Assembly: GCA_902385515.1 (NCBI GenBank)
Contig: CABMGC010000073.1
Location: 1 to 13,395, forward strand
Direction of reading: 5' to 3'
Source of the DNA: an uncultured archaeon
GTDB taxonomy: Archaea; Micrarchaeota; Micrarchaeia; Micrarchaeales; CABMGC01
DNA length: 13,395 nt
Positions within the stretch are counted from its first letter, which is position 1. Every line of letters starts with the position of its first letter. Shown here piece by piece: positions 1-6,361 of this stretch. A model generated the notes under the pieces. The model worked only from the letters and a program-made list of their open reading frames with translations. It did not search any database and was not told the DNA's origin. The translations under genes were made by a program, and so were the position numbers.

Positions 1-146
1 GCAAGTTCGCCGACCTTTGCGAGCGCCTTGGCTTTCGACCTGACGACAGCAAGCCCGCCCTCGCCCTTCGCGACCACGAAATAGTCGTCGCTCTCGGAGT
101 CGGCGTAATGCCTTATGCATGAGATGATGCCCTCCATGAATATCAT
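1..146 (-). CDS. Hypothetical protein, 5' part only (runs off the window)
   Basis: An open frame runs from an ATG at 146-144 on the minus strand to the window edge with no stop (about 48 codons). The start overlaps the TGA of the upstream gene as ATGA, a classic translational-coupling junction, which is the main reason for calling it. The visible protein begins MIFMEGIISCIRHYADSESD and continues with short beta-like stretches (DDYFVVAKGEGG, LAVVRSK) and a Lys/Ala-rich helix. No family is recognised and no signal peptide or membrane segment is seen, so it is probably cytoplasmic. A second in-frame ATG at 137-135 could be the true start. The coupling suggests co-expression with the secreted Cys-repeat protein, but no function can be assigned. 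Confidence 0.6.
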   Translation of the reverse strand, partial: MIFMEGIISCIRHYADSESDDYFVVAKGEGGLAVVRSKAKALAKVGEL

Positions 147-1195
147 TTTGCATTCTCGGTGCTGCCCGTGCACGAACTCCTTTGCGACGCGTTAACTATA
201 TAGCTGCAGTAGCTAGAGTTCGTATACGCCTTGGCAAGCGCGAGATAGCAGCTGTCGGACCCCGCGCCGCCGATAGAGCCGCACATGCTCGCGTTTCGCG
301 TCCTGAGAGCCTCCGCGAGCATCACCGCCTGCGTGCACGCGGTCGACACGTAGCCCATCTGCGCGCAACCTGCCAGCATCTGCGTGTAGTTGGAGGTCGC
401 GTTGGAGTTCGACTTGATCTGGGCGGCGCACAGGTTCCTTGCGCTTGTCCCACTTATCATCGAGCAGAGCGTCGCGTTGCCCAGCTCCTCGGCAAGCACG
501 TCGTAGCACACGTCTCTTGCGCTGTACGTCATGTTGGGTATGAACGCGATCTGCTGGAAGGCGGATCCGATGCCGGTGGCAGGTCCTGTCGAGCTTGAGC
601 TGATGTTGCCTATCACGTAGTCGGTTACGTACTGGCTGTTCGAACCGGTGACGTTCGCGCAGACCTGGAATTTCCCGCTGAGTTGCGCCTTCTTGATGTA
701 TATTATGGCTGAGCATATCTCCGAGGAGGTCGCGTTGGGTACGCCCGTGCACATGGAGACATTATTGGACTTCACCGCTATGGCTTCCCTGCACTTGCTG
801 ATGTAAGGCTCCCCGATCCCGCCGCAAAGCGAATAGTTACCCGTCGAAATGGCGATCGACGCGGTGCACGAATACGCTTGCGCGCTGTCGCTCACATGTC
901 CGCACACCCTGCTGTCGCCGGCCTTTGCGGCTACCTGAAGGTAGCAGGTGTCAGAGTAGGCCGATGGAAGTTGCGCGCAGGCGCTTGCGTTAAGGCCGGA
1001 CAGCGCCGCGTTCATGATGCACGTGTTCTTGCTCTGCTGGATCACGTACCTCGAGCAGACGCCCGCGCCGCTGCCCGCCGGAACTATCAGGAATGACACC
1101 AGTGCGGCGATAAGGATAAGCAGCGTCGCGGCGAGGTACAGCTTAAGCCTCTTTCCAGTAAGGCCTCGGCCTCCCTCCTTTTCTATAGTGTCCAT
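143..1195 (-). CDS. Secreted or membrane-anchored Cys-repeat surface protein
   Basis: A 350-residue protein with a basic N-terminus (GKRLKLY) followed by one hydrophobic segment at about residues 19-40, a signal anchor or signal peptide; the rest should lie outside the membrane. The outer part has 20 cysteines (residues 47 to 342) in a regular rhythm: gaps of 14 alternate with gaps of 11-12, giving a unit of about 25-26 residues with two cysteines, typically C-x-x-I...(Y/D)xC...A. This suggests stacked helical hairpins pinned by disulfides, a repeat style often seen in DPANN surface proteins. A less regular Ser/Gly/Thr stretch at about residues 185-225 splits two repeat blocks. Many NxS/T sequons suggest N-glycosylation. 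The ATG at 1195-1193 precedes the anchor properly. Ligand and role are unknown. Confidence 0.85.
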   Translation of the reverse strand: MDTIEKEGGRGLTGKRLKLYLAATLLILIAALVSFLIVPAGSGAGVCSRYVIQQSKNTCIMNAALSGLNASACAQLPSAYSDTCYLQVAAKAGDSRVCGHVSDSAQAYSCTASIAISTGNYSLCGGIGEPYISKCREAIAVKSNNVSMCTGVPNATSSEICSAIIYIKKAQLSGKFQVCANVTGSNSQYVTDYVIGNISSSSTGPATGIGSAFQQIAFIPNMTYSARDVCYDVLAEELGNATLCSMISGTSARNLCAAQIKSNSNATSNYTQMLAGCAQMGYVSTACTQAVMLAEALRTRNASMCGSIGGAGSDSCYLALAKAYTNSSYCSYIVNASQRSSCTGSTENAK

Positions 1196-1229
1196 CTAAT
1201 TCATCCCGTGCGCGCCACGCCAATTTTTT

Positions 1230-1241
1230 CACACTTTTATC
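1230..1241 (-). promoter_or_regulatory. Possible TATA box for the Cys-repeat gene
   Basis: On the minus strand this stretch reads GGATAAAAGTGT, centred about 40 nt upstream of the ATG at 1195. Transcription starting about 25 nt downstream would leave a leader of roughly 15 nt. It lies in a 121-nt divergent intergenic region shared with the plus-strand gene at 1317. It is a weak match by eye only. Confidence 0.35.
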
Positions 1242-1278
1242 CCGCTAAACGCATGGCCGTGCGCTACGAAATCAATGG

Positions 1279-1288
1279 TTTATTATAA
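1279..1288 (+). promoter_or_regulatory. TATA box of the gene at 1317
   Basis: The sequence TTTATTATAA is centred about 32-33 nt upstream of the ATG at 1317, so the transcript would carry only a few leader bases. A second AT patch (GTTTAAATAG, 1297-1306) is too close to the start to serve as TATA for this ATG. Confidence 0.5.
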
Positions 1289-1316
1289 CTTCATCGTTTA
1301 AATAGTGTTTGATTGA

Positions 1317-2048
1317 ATGAGGAAGAATTTGCTTTATCTTGGCATAATTCTGTTCATAATAGGCATTGTTGCGGCCATGGTCTCCATGCAGGCCGCCATC
1401 CCTTCTGGATTCGCCCCTGTGGCCGAGCAGCTGACCGTAGGCGCAAATTCCCTGTCTTCTGTAAAGCTTCACCTTAACGAATCGGGCATGGCCTGGATAG
1501 CGTACAACTCGAGCGGTGCAATTGACGCGTACATAGCCAACCAGAGCGCGTTCGATGCCATCGAAGGAGCCAGTTCCGCCTCGGCGCGGGCATCCGTGGC
1601 CACGAGCCTTGAGGGCAAGGGGGTCTACGCAATATACTCGGGCAGCACGTCAGGGTCCTTCCCTTACGCGTCATCGGGCGCGGCGTCACCTGCGTACATG
1701 AACCTTTCATCCGCGATGGCGGCCGGAAACTACTATCTTGCGTTCTGGAACGGTGGAAATAGCACCGCGCACATCACTGCGACTTACTTCCTGCTCTCAT
1801 CAGCGCAGATGGGGTCGGCCGTATTTGACGTCGCGATTTACGGCGGCGTGTCGTTCCTCGTGGCGGTGGCAGGCATAATAATCGCCCTTGTGTCACTTTT
1901 CATCAAGGAAAAGACCCCTGCGCAGGCCGAGAAGATCGACGACGAGGCGCAGAAGGCGTACGAGCAGATAGAAAGGGGAAGCAAGCGCGCATTAGCCAAG
2001 CACCGCGGCTCGGAAAGGAAAAAGCCCGCGGCCAAAGGCGGCAAGTAG
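1317..2048 (+). CDS. Two-TM membrane protein with large extracytoplasmic domain
   Basis: A 243-residue protein of no recognised family. Residues about 4-22 are strongly hydrophobic (YLGIILFIIGIVAAMVSM) and a second membrane segment lies near residues 172-198 (YGGVSFLVAVAGIIIALVSL). The roughly 150 residues between are Ser/Ala/Gly-rich with several NxS/T sequons and aromatic beta-like stretches (YYLAFWNGG, ITATYFLLS), as expected for an outer beta-sandwich-like domain. The C-terminal tail is charged and very basic (KHRGSERKKPAAKGGK), fitting a cytoplasmic tail. It ends in TAG and lies 31 nt before the next plus-strand gene, so the two may be co-transcribed. It is probably a cell-envelope component; the precise role is unknown. 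Confidence 0.85.
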   Translation: MRKNLLYLGIILFIIGIVAAMVSMQAAIPSGFAPVAEQLTVGANSLSSVKLHLNESGMAWIAYNSSGAIDAYIANQSAFDAIEGASSASARASVATSLEGKGVYAIYSGSTSGSFPYASSGAASPAYMNLSSAMAAGNYYLAFWNGGNSTAHITATYFLLSSAQMGSAVFDVAIYGGVSFLVAVAGIIIALVSLFIKEKTPAQAEKIDDEAQKAYEQIERGSKRALAKHRGSERKKPAAKGGK

Positions 2049-2079
2049 AGGCGCCGCCTTCCAACGAAAGGGTCTTGGA

Positions 2080-2562
2080 ATGTCGTGGTTGATAAACCTC
2101 GTAGTCATTGTCGTGGTGCTATCCGGGATACTCCTAATTTCTGCGAAGTACGGCATCATTCCCCCCGCATACCTTCAGCAGATTTATGATTGGCAGCACA
2201 TCAACAACTGCACCAACGCGGTGACATCCTCGACGAACCTGGTGCAACTGCGAAACTCCGATATCGGGATAAGGCTGCAGAACGTGACCGTTTTCGGCAA
2301 CGAATCCCTGGCGATGATAAGGAACTGGACGAGGGAAAACCTGAAGTATCCTGGTTTCTACGACTGCGCAGACTATGCGGTTTGCAACGACATACAGGCG
2401 GGCTACGATCCGAAGATAGGCGTGGTCGTCTATGTGACATTCACAGCAACAAACGCGTCAGGAGCGCATAAGATTTCGACGGAGCAGCTGCCCGTTTTCT
2501 GCAGCGTGAACGGGAGGCTGCTGCCGAATTCGAAGCAGTTTCTGGTATACGACGTGCCGTGA
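2080..2562 (+). CDS. Membrane-anchored extracytoplasmic Cys protein
   Basis: A 160-residue protein with an N-terminal hydrophobic anchor at about residues 3-21 (LINLVVIVVVLSGILLI) and a polar outer part containing four cysteines (44, 96, 102, 141), enough for two disulfides. NxT/NxS sequons (NCT, NVT, NES, NWT, NAS) suggest glycosylation. No known domain is recognised. Its position directly behind another membrane-anchored outer protein and before a membrane PH-domain protein suggests an envelope function. There is no clear Shine-Dalgarno motif in the 31-nt gap; it probably shares the transcript starting before 1317. It ends in TGA just before the T-rich stretch that serves as promoter for the next gene. 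Confidence 0.8.
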   Translation: MSWLINLVVIVVVLSGILLISAKYGIIPPAYLQQIYDWQHINNCTNAVTSSTNLVQLRNSDIGIRLQNVTVFGNESLAMIRNWTRENLKYPGFYDCADYAVCNDIQAGYDPKIGVVVYVTFTATNASGAHKISTEQLPVFCSVNGRLLPNSKQFLVYDVP

Positions 2563-2572
2563 GCCGCGCACG

Positions 2573-2583
2573 TTTTTTTAAGG
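2573..2583 (+). promoter_or_regulatory. TATA box of the PH-domain gene
   Basis: The sequence TTTTTTTAAGG is centred about 24 nt upstream of the GTG at 2602, the spacing expected for a leaderless archaeal transcript. This supports GTG 2602 as the start. The T-run could also help terminate the upstream transcript. Confidence 0.55.
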
Positions 2584-2601
2584 TTTGCGTGACAACTATC
2601 T

Positions 2602-3069
2602 GTGATTCCTGTGGAGGTCCTTTTCAGCCTTAAGCCGCACGTGCTGCACTTCATAGCGATTGACGTTTTCTTCGCGGTTGCGGTGGCGATTGCGGTGCTC
2701 ATTTTCGCAAGCGTTTATCCAATCTACGCGCTCTACGCGTTAGCTGCCGGCGCAGGAGTCCTTGTCATCCTCGGCCTTTTGATCGTGCTCCAGGTGGTAC
2801 GAAGCAAGTTCACCACGTACGAGGTTACCGAGACGGACCTTGTGTGGCGCAAGGGTATATTTGCGATCGACGAGCGGGTGATTCCGATCCACGAGATAAC
2901 CAACATGAAGATAGACCGGTCCATCATAGGGCTGCTTTTCGGCGTTGCCAACCTTTACGTCGACAGCGCCAGCGCCAACGTCGACTATGAGATCGTGCTC
3001 ACCGACATAGACGCGGCGCAGTTGAAGCAGGTTGTGGAATACCTGCGGAAGATATCCGGGCACTCGTAA
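2602..3069 (+). CDS. bPH2 / YdbS-like membrane PH-domain protein (DUF304)
   Basis: A 155-residue protein with two adjacent membrane segments (about residues 14-38 and 42-66) followed by a cytoplasmic PH-like domain from about residue 70. The PH part shows the run expected for the YdbS/YdbT family (bPH_2, PF03703): RSKFTTYEVTETDLVWRKGI, then IPIHEITNMKIDRSIIGLLF with the conserved I-x-x-I-x-R-(T/S) core, then a Gly-Val-Asn-Leu beta strand and a closing helix (QLKQVVEYLRKI). In bacteria these proteins sit in the membrane and their biochemical role is poorly defined; this one has the basic one-domain architecture. The GTG start is chosen because of TATA spacing and because it leaves the first TM intact; GTG 2611 is possible. 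It follows two other envelope genes. Confidence 0.85.
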   Translation: MIPVEVLFSLKPHVLHFIAIDVFFAVAVAIAVLIFASVYPIYALYALAAGAGVLVILGLLIVLQVVRSKFTTYEVTETDLVWRKGIFAIDERVIPIHEITNMKIDRSIIGLLFGVANLYVDSASANVDYEIVLTDIDAAQLKQVVEYLRKISGHS

Positions 3070-3135
3070 CTCTTTCCGAGTGCAAAACGCCCAGGAATTA
3101 GCAACAGAATCTGTCTAAGTGGGCTTCGTCATATA

Positions 3136-3147
3136 CCTTATTAAACC
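3136..3147 (+). promoter_or_regulatory. TATA box of the HTH regulator
   Basis: The stretch CCTTATTAAACC is centred about 26 nt upstream of the ATG at 3167. That spacing predicts a leaderless mRNA starting at this ATG and argues against an in-frame ATG at 3119, which lies upstream of the TATA box. Confidence 0.6.
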
Positions 3148-3166
3148 TTGTAAGAGCAATAAAATC

Positions 3167-3856
3167 ATGGACAGCCTACAAGAGAGAGTGGCCGGAGACA
3201 TAGCCATGGCGGACAGCGCTGGAAACGCCATGAAGAAATGGCGGGAGCTGTTCGGAGTCTCGCAGGTCGAGCTTTCTAAGTACCTGAAGATATCCGCCTC
3301 GACGATAAGCGACTACGAGGGCAACAGGCGGGCAAGCCCGGGAGTAGGCATAATTAAGAGGTTCGTTACGGCGCTGGTGACGCTCGACGAACAGAAGGGC
3401 TCCTCAGTAATCCGAAATCTCGAGAAGTTCAATGCCGCGAAGGAGGAGGGGTCTTTCTACTCAATACACGATTTCTCAACGCCCCTTAGCGGCATAGACT
3501 TCGCAAGGCTAATCGACGCGAAGATAGCGGCCAACCCCAACGTGCTGGACACCACAAGGCTTTTCGGGTACACGCTTCTCGACAGCCTGAGAGTAATACT
3601 TGAGATATCACCCAACGATTACCCGAGGCTCTTCGGCACTACGACGGAGCGGGCATTCATATTCGACCAGGTCAGCACGGGAAGGTCCCCGATGGTCGTC
3701 GTCAGGGTCGCCCCGATAAAGCCCAAGCTTGTGGTCATACAGAACCTCGACCAGGTCGACAAGCTGGCCGTGAAGATAGCGCAGATAGAGAAGATACCCC
3801 TGCTCACAACAAAGCTGAACGCAGAGGAGCTGAAGCTGAGGCTCAACAACATCTGA
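3167..3856 (+). CDS. Archaeal HTH (Cro/C1-type) transcriptional regulator, COG1709-like
   Basis: A 229-residue protein. Residues about 20-70 form a Cro/C1-type helix-turn-helix: the recognition region reads SQVELSKYLKISASTISDYE followed by GNRRASPG, a standard XRE signature. The remaining roughly 150 residues form a C-terminal domain without Cys clusters or membrane segments; the combination and length resemble the archaeal regulator family COG1709 (recalled, not searched). It would bind DNA as a dimer; its target and effector are unknown. The frame stays open to an earlier ATG at 3119, but the TATA box lies between, so 3167 is used. Its TGA lies 3 nt from the stop of the convergent HD gene. 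Confidence 0.85.
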   Translation: MDSLQERVAGDIAMADSAGNAMKKWRELFGVSQVELSKYLKISASTISDYEGNRRASPGVGIIKRFVTALVTLDEQKGSSVIRNLEKFNAAKEEGSFYSIHDFSTPLSGIDFARLIDAKIAANPNVLDTTRLFGYTLLDSLRVILEISPNDYPRLFGTTTERAFIFDQVSTGRSPMVVVRVAPIKPKLVVIQNLDQVDKLAVKIAQIEKIPLLTTKLNAEELKLRLNNI

Positions 3857-3859
3857 TAA

Positions 3860-4513
3860 TCAGCTTCCCTTCCATTCTCTCATGAAGTGCCGAAGGTACT
3901 CCCGCATGAACGCGTCGCGTTCCTCAGCCATTTTCCCGCCCTCCTTTGTGTTCATCCTTGCCTTTAGGAGCAGGAGCTTCTCATGGAAATGGTTTATCGA
4001 TGAGGATTTGGCGTTCCTGTACGCCTCGAAGCTGACGTGGCTGTGCGGCTTTCTGTTTGGGTCGTGAAGTGGCCTGCCGGTGCTGCCCCCGTATGCAAAA
4101 GTCCTCGCTATCCCTATCGCGCCCATCGCGTCCAGCCTGTCCGCGTCCTGGACGATCTTGCCCTCAAGGCTCTTCATGCCGTTCCTTACGCTCGCGCCCT
4201 TGAACGAGACGTTCGTGACTATGTCGCAGACGCGCGCGATCGTGTCCTCGTCTGCCCCCGCCCTTTCCAGCCACTCCCGCGTCACTTTTGCGCCGGCGTT
4301 CTCGTCGCCGCCGTGGAACTTCCAGTCCGCTATGTCGTGGAACAGCGCCCCTAGCTGGACGATGAAGAGGTCAGCTCCCTTCTCGCGCCTGGCTATCCTT
4401 AGGGAGTTCTTCCAAACCCTCGAGACGTGCCACCAGTCGTGGCCTGTGCTCTCGTCGTCCATCGTGCTCTTGACGTGCGCGATGGCAAGCCTGAGAATTT
4501 TGTTCCTCTCCAA
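3860..4513 (-). CDS. HD-domain phosphohydrolase, YedJ/YpgQ type
   Basis: A 217-residue HD-superfamily hydrolase. Metal-ligand motifs are intact: GHDWWHV (residues 24-30), ALFHDI (56-61) and KIVQDADRLDAMGAIGIART (119-138), the last being a hallmark of the YedJ/YpgQ subfamily, followed by the conserved HFHEKLLLLK helix. B. subtilis YpgQ is a Mn2+-dependent nucleoside triphosphate pyrophosphohydrolase, so a nucleotide-hydrolysing role is plausible here. The start is a TTG at 4513-4511, with no ATG until codon 18, which would cut the conserved first helix. The gene begins 4 nt after the Nudix stop, so the two are surely one operon and both point to clean-up of nucleotides. Downstream it converges on the HTH gene. 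Confidence 0.9.
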   Translation of the reverse strand: MERNKILRLAIAHVKSTMDDESTGHDWWHVSRVWKNSLRIARREKGADLFIVQLGALFHDIADWKFHGGDENAGAKVTREWLERAGADEDTIARVCDIVTNVSFKGASVRNGMKSLEGKIVQDADRLDAMGAIGIARTFAYGGSTGRPLHDPNRKPHSHVSFEAYRNAKSSSINHFHEKLLLLKARMNTKEGGKMAEERDAFMREYLRHFMREWKGS

Positions 4514-4517
4514 GCAA

Positions 4518-4967
4518 TCAGCCCTTGCGGTTCTTGTAGGCGATGAAGTCGTTCAGGGTCTTGTCGTAGCCTTCCCCTAAATTCAGCATCAGAGCCTCGT
4601 CGGGCCTCACCCACAGGTGCGCCGTGAGCTCCCTGCCGTCAAGCTTCAGCGTCGTTATGTCTGGCGCCTTGCAGTATACGTCGAGATACACCATGTGCGC
4701 CGGCCTGTGGAAGTCCTTGGAGTTTATCAGCTCCCCGAACGAGACAATGTCCACAGGCTTAACTTTAAGCCCGGTCTCTTCCGAAACCTCCCGCACTATC
4801 GCGTCGAGGATTTTCTCTCCGGGTTCAACGTGTCCGCCAGGGGTGACCCATTTGTCACTCCACTTGGGTGACTTGACAAAGAGCACCTTTCCGTCGTCTT
4901 CCTCTATGACCGCGCCGCAGACAAACTCAACGCCCCGCGGGAATTGACCGTTCGCTGGATTATCCAT
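4518..4967 (-). CDS. Nudix hydrolase
   Basis: A 149-residue single-domain Nudix protein. The Nudix box is complete at residues 45-67: G45-x5-E51-x7-R59-E60-V-x-E63-E64-x-G66-L67, with the glutamates that bind Mg2+. Family members cleave nucleoside diphosphates linked to another moiety, often mutagenic NTPs, nucleotide sugars or cofactors; the substrate cannot be read from the sequence. The N-terminal strand (VEFVCGAVIEEDDGKVLFVK) and PGGH motif are typical. The ATG at 4967-4965 is about 27 nt downstream of a TATA box, so the mRNA should be nearly leaderless. It is the first gene of a two-gene operon with the HD pyrophosphohydrolase, which suggests shared work on nucleotide by-products. Confidence 0.92.
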   Translation of the reverse strand: MDNPANGQFPRGVEFVCGAVIEEDDGKVLFVKSPKWSDKWVTPGGHVEPGEKILDAIVREVSEETGLKVKPVDIVSFGELINSKDFHRPAHMVYLDVYCKAPDITTLKLDGRELTAHLWVRPDEALMLNLGEGYDKTLNDFIAYKNRKG

Positions 4968-4988
4968 GCGCCTATTCGGAGTCCAACA

Positions 4989-4999
4989 AATTAAATGCT
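4989..4999 (-). promoter_or_regulatory. TATA box of the Nudix-HD operon
   Basis: On the minus strand the stretch CATTTAATTTG is centred about 27 nt upstream of the Nudix ATG at 4967, fitting a leaderless or near-leaderless start. Confidence 0.55.
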
Positions 5000-5007
5000 A
5001 TCGCTTT

Positions 5008-5505
5008 TCACTGGGCTTTTGCGTTGAAGGCCCCGACCTGCGCCACCAGGCCGCTGCTCCCCGGAGTGTCGTATATGATCCACAGCGACCCCGCCAGGGA
5101 TGAAGAATTTGGTGCCATCGGGCACGTGAACTTGAGCTGCGCGATTCCTCCGGAGACCAGCTGCACCGGCTGGCCTAGCTGCACGAATGAAGATTGGCCC
5201 GGCGCTTCCGAAGTTCCAGAGCAGCCGGTGGCCGTTATGGACATGGCGCTGCCGATCTGCCCGATGCGCGCGGTCAAAATGCCGTTCGCGTCAAGCGAAA
5301 CGCTCTTGCAGAGGTAGGGCGCGGCTATTATGCACGTGTTTGGCATGGCGGACTGTACTGAGGACTGCATCGCGGTGCCCTGCTGCGCCAGCATGCCAAG
5401 CACGACCGTGAGAATCAGCCCCGAAGAGGCGATGCTCATCAGCATTCCCGCGCTGTTAAGTATGGCTTTCATTTGCAAAACCGTCAGGTTCGGCCAGCGT
5501 CCCAT
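5008..5505 (-). CDS. Pilin-like / small anchored surface protein
   Basis: A 165-residue protein with a hydrophobic N-terminal helix at about residues 18-40 (SAGMLMSIASSGLILTVVLG) preceded by a short polar stretch, and an outer domain with four cysteines (58, 66, 95, 128). The pattern TC-x7-C, then SLDANGILTARIGQIGSAMS, then C, then an LVSGG turn, then C and LWIIYDTPG resembles small pilin-like surface proteins that I associate with Micrarchaeota-type genomes; this is by recollection. A canonical class III signal peptide (K/R-G before the helix) is not obvious. The ATG at 5505-5503 sits about 22 nt after a TATA box; ATG 5472-5470 (MKAILNS) is an alternative start that would begin right at the helix. 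It is a single-gene unit. Confidence 0.75.
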   Translation of the reverse strand: MGRWPNLTVLQMKAILNSAGMLMSIASSGLILTVVLGMLAQQGTAMQSSVQSAMPNTCIIAAPYLCKSVSLDANGILTARIGQIGSAMSITATGCSGTSEAPGQSSFVQLGQPVQLVSGGIAQLKFTCPMAPNSSSLAGSLWIIYDTPGSSGLVAQVGAFNAKAQ

Positions 5506-5521
5506 CCCCGCGCCGGCCTCC

Positions 5522-5532
5522 CCTTAATATGT
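5522..5532 (-). promoter_or_regulatory. TATA box of the pilin-like gene
   Basis: On the minus strand the stretch ACATATTAAGG is centred about 22 nt upstream of the ATG at 5505, fitting a leaderless transcript; with the alternative start at 5472 it would leave a leader of about 30 nt. Confidence 0.5.
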
Positions 5533-5563
5533 CTTTTCTGCGTTTCCCCGTATTTAAGCATTG

Positions 5564-5616
5564 ACTTCGAACTGTACTCGGAAACCTCGCTCTGCGGCGC
5601 GTGAATCGAAGTACAG
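5564..5616. repeat. Overlapping inverted repeats in the 5506-5626 intergenic region
   Basis: ACTTCGA (5564-5570) is the exact reverse complement of TCGAAGT (5606-5612), and CTGTACT (5572-5578) is the exact reverse complement of AGTACAG (5610-5616). The right arms share three bases, so only one of the two hairpins could form at a time. The element lies after the stop of the Cys-cluster gene and before the pilin-like promoter, so it could be a 3'-UTR structure, or chance. Confidence 0.35.
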
Positions 5617-5626
5617 CATTCATCTG

Positions 5627-6361
5627 CTACATCGACAGTATGTCTTTCCCGCCGTCCGTGCCAAAATTCTCCAGCACCCACTCCACGACCATGTCCTTTA
5701 TTTTAAGGTACTTGTCCTTGGTGAATTGCATATTTGCCACGCAGTAGCTCTTGGATTCTATGTTGGAACAGAAAAGGCATTCGTGCAAATCCACGCAGCC
5801 GCTCACAAACATGCACTTTGACACCTTCTTGGACCAGTCCACTGCGAAACTGGATGAGCAAAACGTGCCGTAGAACATCCTTATGCCCGAGGTGCAGCCT
5901 GCGTTGTCGTAACTCGCCACAACATATCTGCTGTGCGCGGTCGAGTGCGAAAACACGATATCCTGAGACTGGAAGGTCCTGTAACTTCCGTAGATGTTTG
6001 AGCTGTCGTAGGTCAGGTCCGACTCCGATACGTCCTTCGATCCCAGCGTCCTGTCTGCTATGTTGTAGTATATCCTCTCCCAGAATTTCCTGATGTCGCT
6101 CATGGATTCTATGCGCCCAGAGGGCAGCATCCAGCTGTTGTTTTTGCTTTTTTCGAACGCGGTGGCAGAGGATATGATCCTGTCCCGCTTTTTCGAGACT
6201 ATCCACGCGTCCGAGCCTGTCATCACGTCCTTCGCCTTCTTCGGGAGGTCTATGTCGTACGCGAAGCGCTTCCTGAACTCCCCCATTGTGAACGGGTTCT
6301 CTTTGCCGAACACGTCCCTAAACGTATAGTCGATTATCTTCTTTGCCCTTGTTTCATCCAT
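5627..6361 (-). CDS. Cys-rich protein of a CPR-type uncharacterised family, partner of the ATPase
   Basis: A 244-residue protein without signal peptide or membrane segment. The N-terminal third has an NPFTMGEF motif (22-29), DIDLPKKAKD (36-45) and SWMLPSGRI (76-84). The second half has short repeated units of Ser/Tyr/Cys-rich beta-like segments (SSNIYGS, SQDIVFSHS, SRYVVASY) as in a beta-solenoid, with seven cysteines (156, 168, 183, 189, 195, 198, 207) and a closing ECLFCSN...YCVANMQF motif followed by KDKY and a helix. I recall very similar C-termini (C-x2-C...K-x-Y-C-x2-N-x-Q-(Y/F)) in abundant Patescibacteria proteins that databases sometimes label 'caib/baif family'; that label is not a function. 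The cysteines could bind metal. The ATG lies inside the ATPase gene (28-nt overlap) behind a GAGGGAT ribosome-site-like stretch, so the two are co-translated. Function unknown. Confidence 0.8.
   Translation of the reverse strand: MDETRAKKIIDYTFRDVFGKENPFTMGEFRKRFAYDIDLPKKAKDVMTGSDAWIVSKKRDRIISSATAFEKSKNNSWMLPSGRIESMSDIRKFWERIYYNIADRTLGSKDVSESDLTYDSSNIYGSYRTFQSQDIVFSHSTAHSRYVVASYDNAGCTSGIRMFYGTFCSSSFAVDWSKKVSKCMFVSGCVDLHECLFCSNIESKSYCVANMQFTKDKYLKIKDMVVEWVLENFGTDGGKDILSM

Noticed and set aside
3119..3166. Longer N-terminus of the HTH regulator from ATG 3119
   Set aside because: The TATA box at 3136-3147 lies inside this extension and is ideally spaced for ATG 3167; the extra 16 residues add nothing typical of the family.
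4080..4580. Plus-strand open frame of 166 codons opposite the HD and Nudix genes
   Set aside because: It is antisense to two clearly identified enzymes and has the composition of a complementary-strand artefact.
5703..6206. Minus-strand open frame of 167 codons inside the Cys-cluster gene
   Set aside because: Different frame, His/Arg/Gln-rich product typical of a frame shadow; the 244-codon frame has the recognisable motifs.
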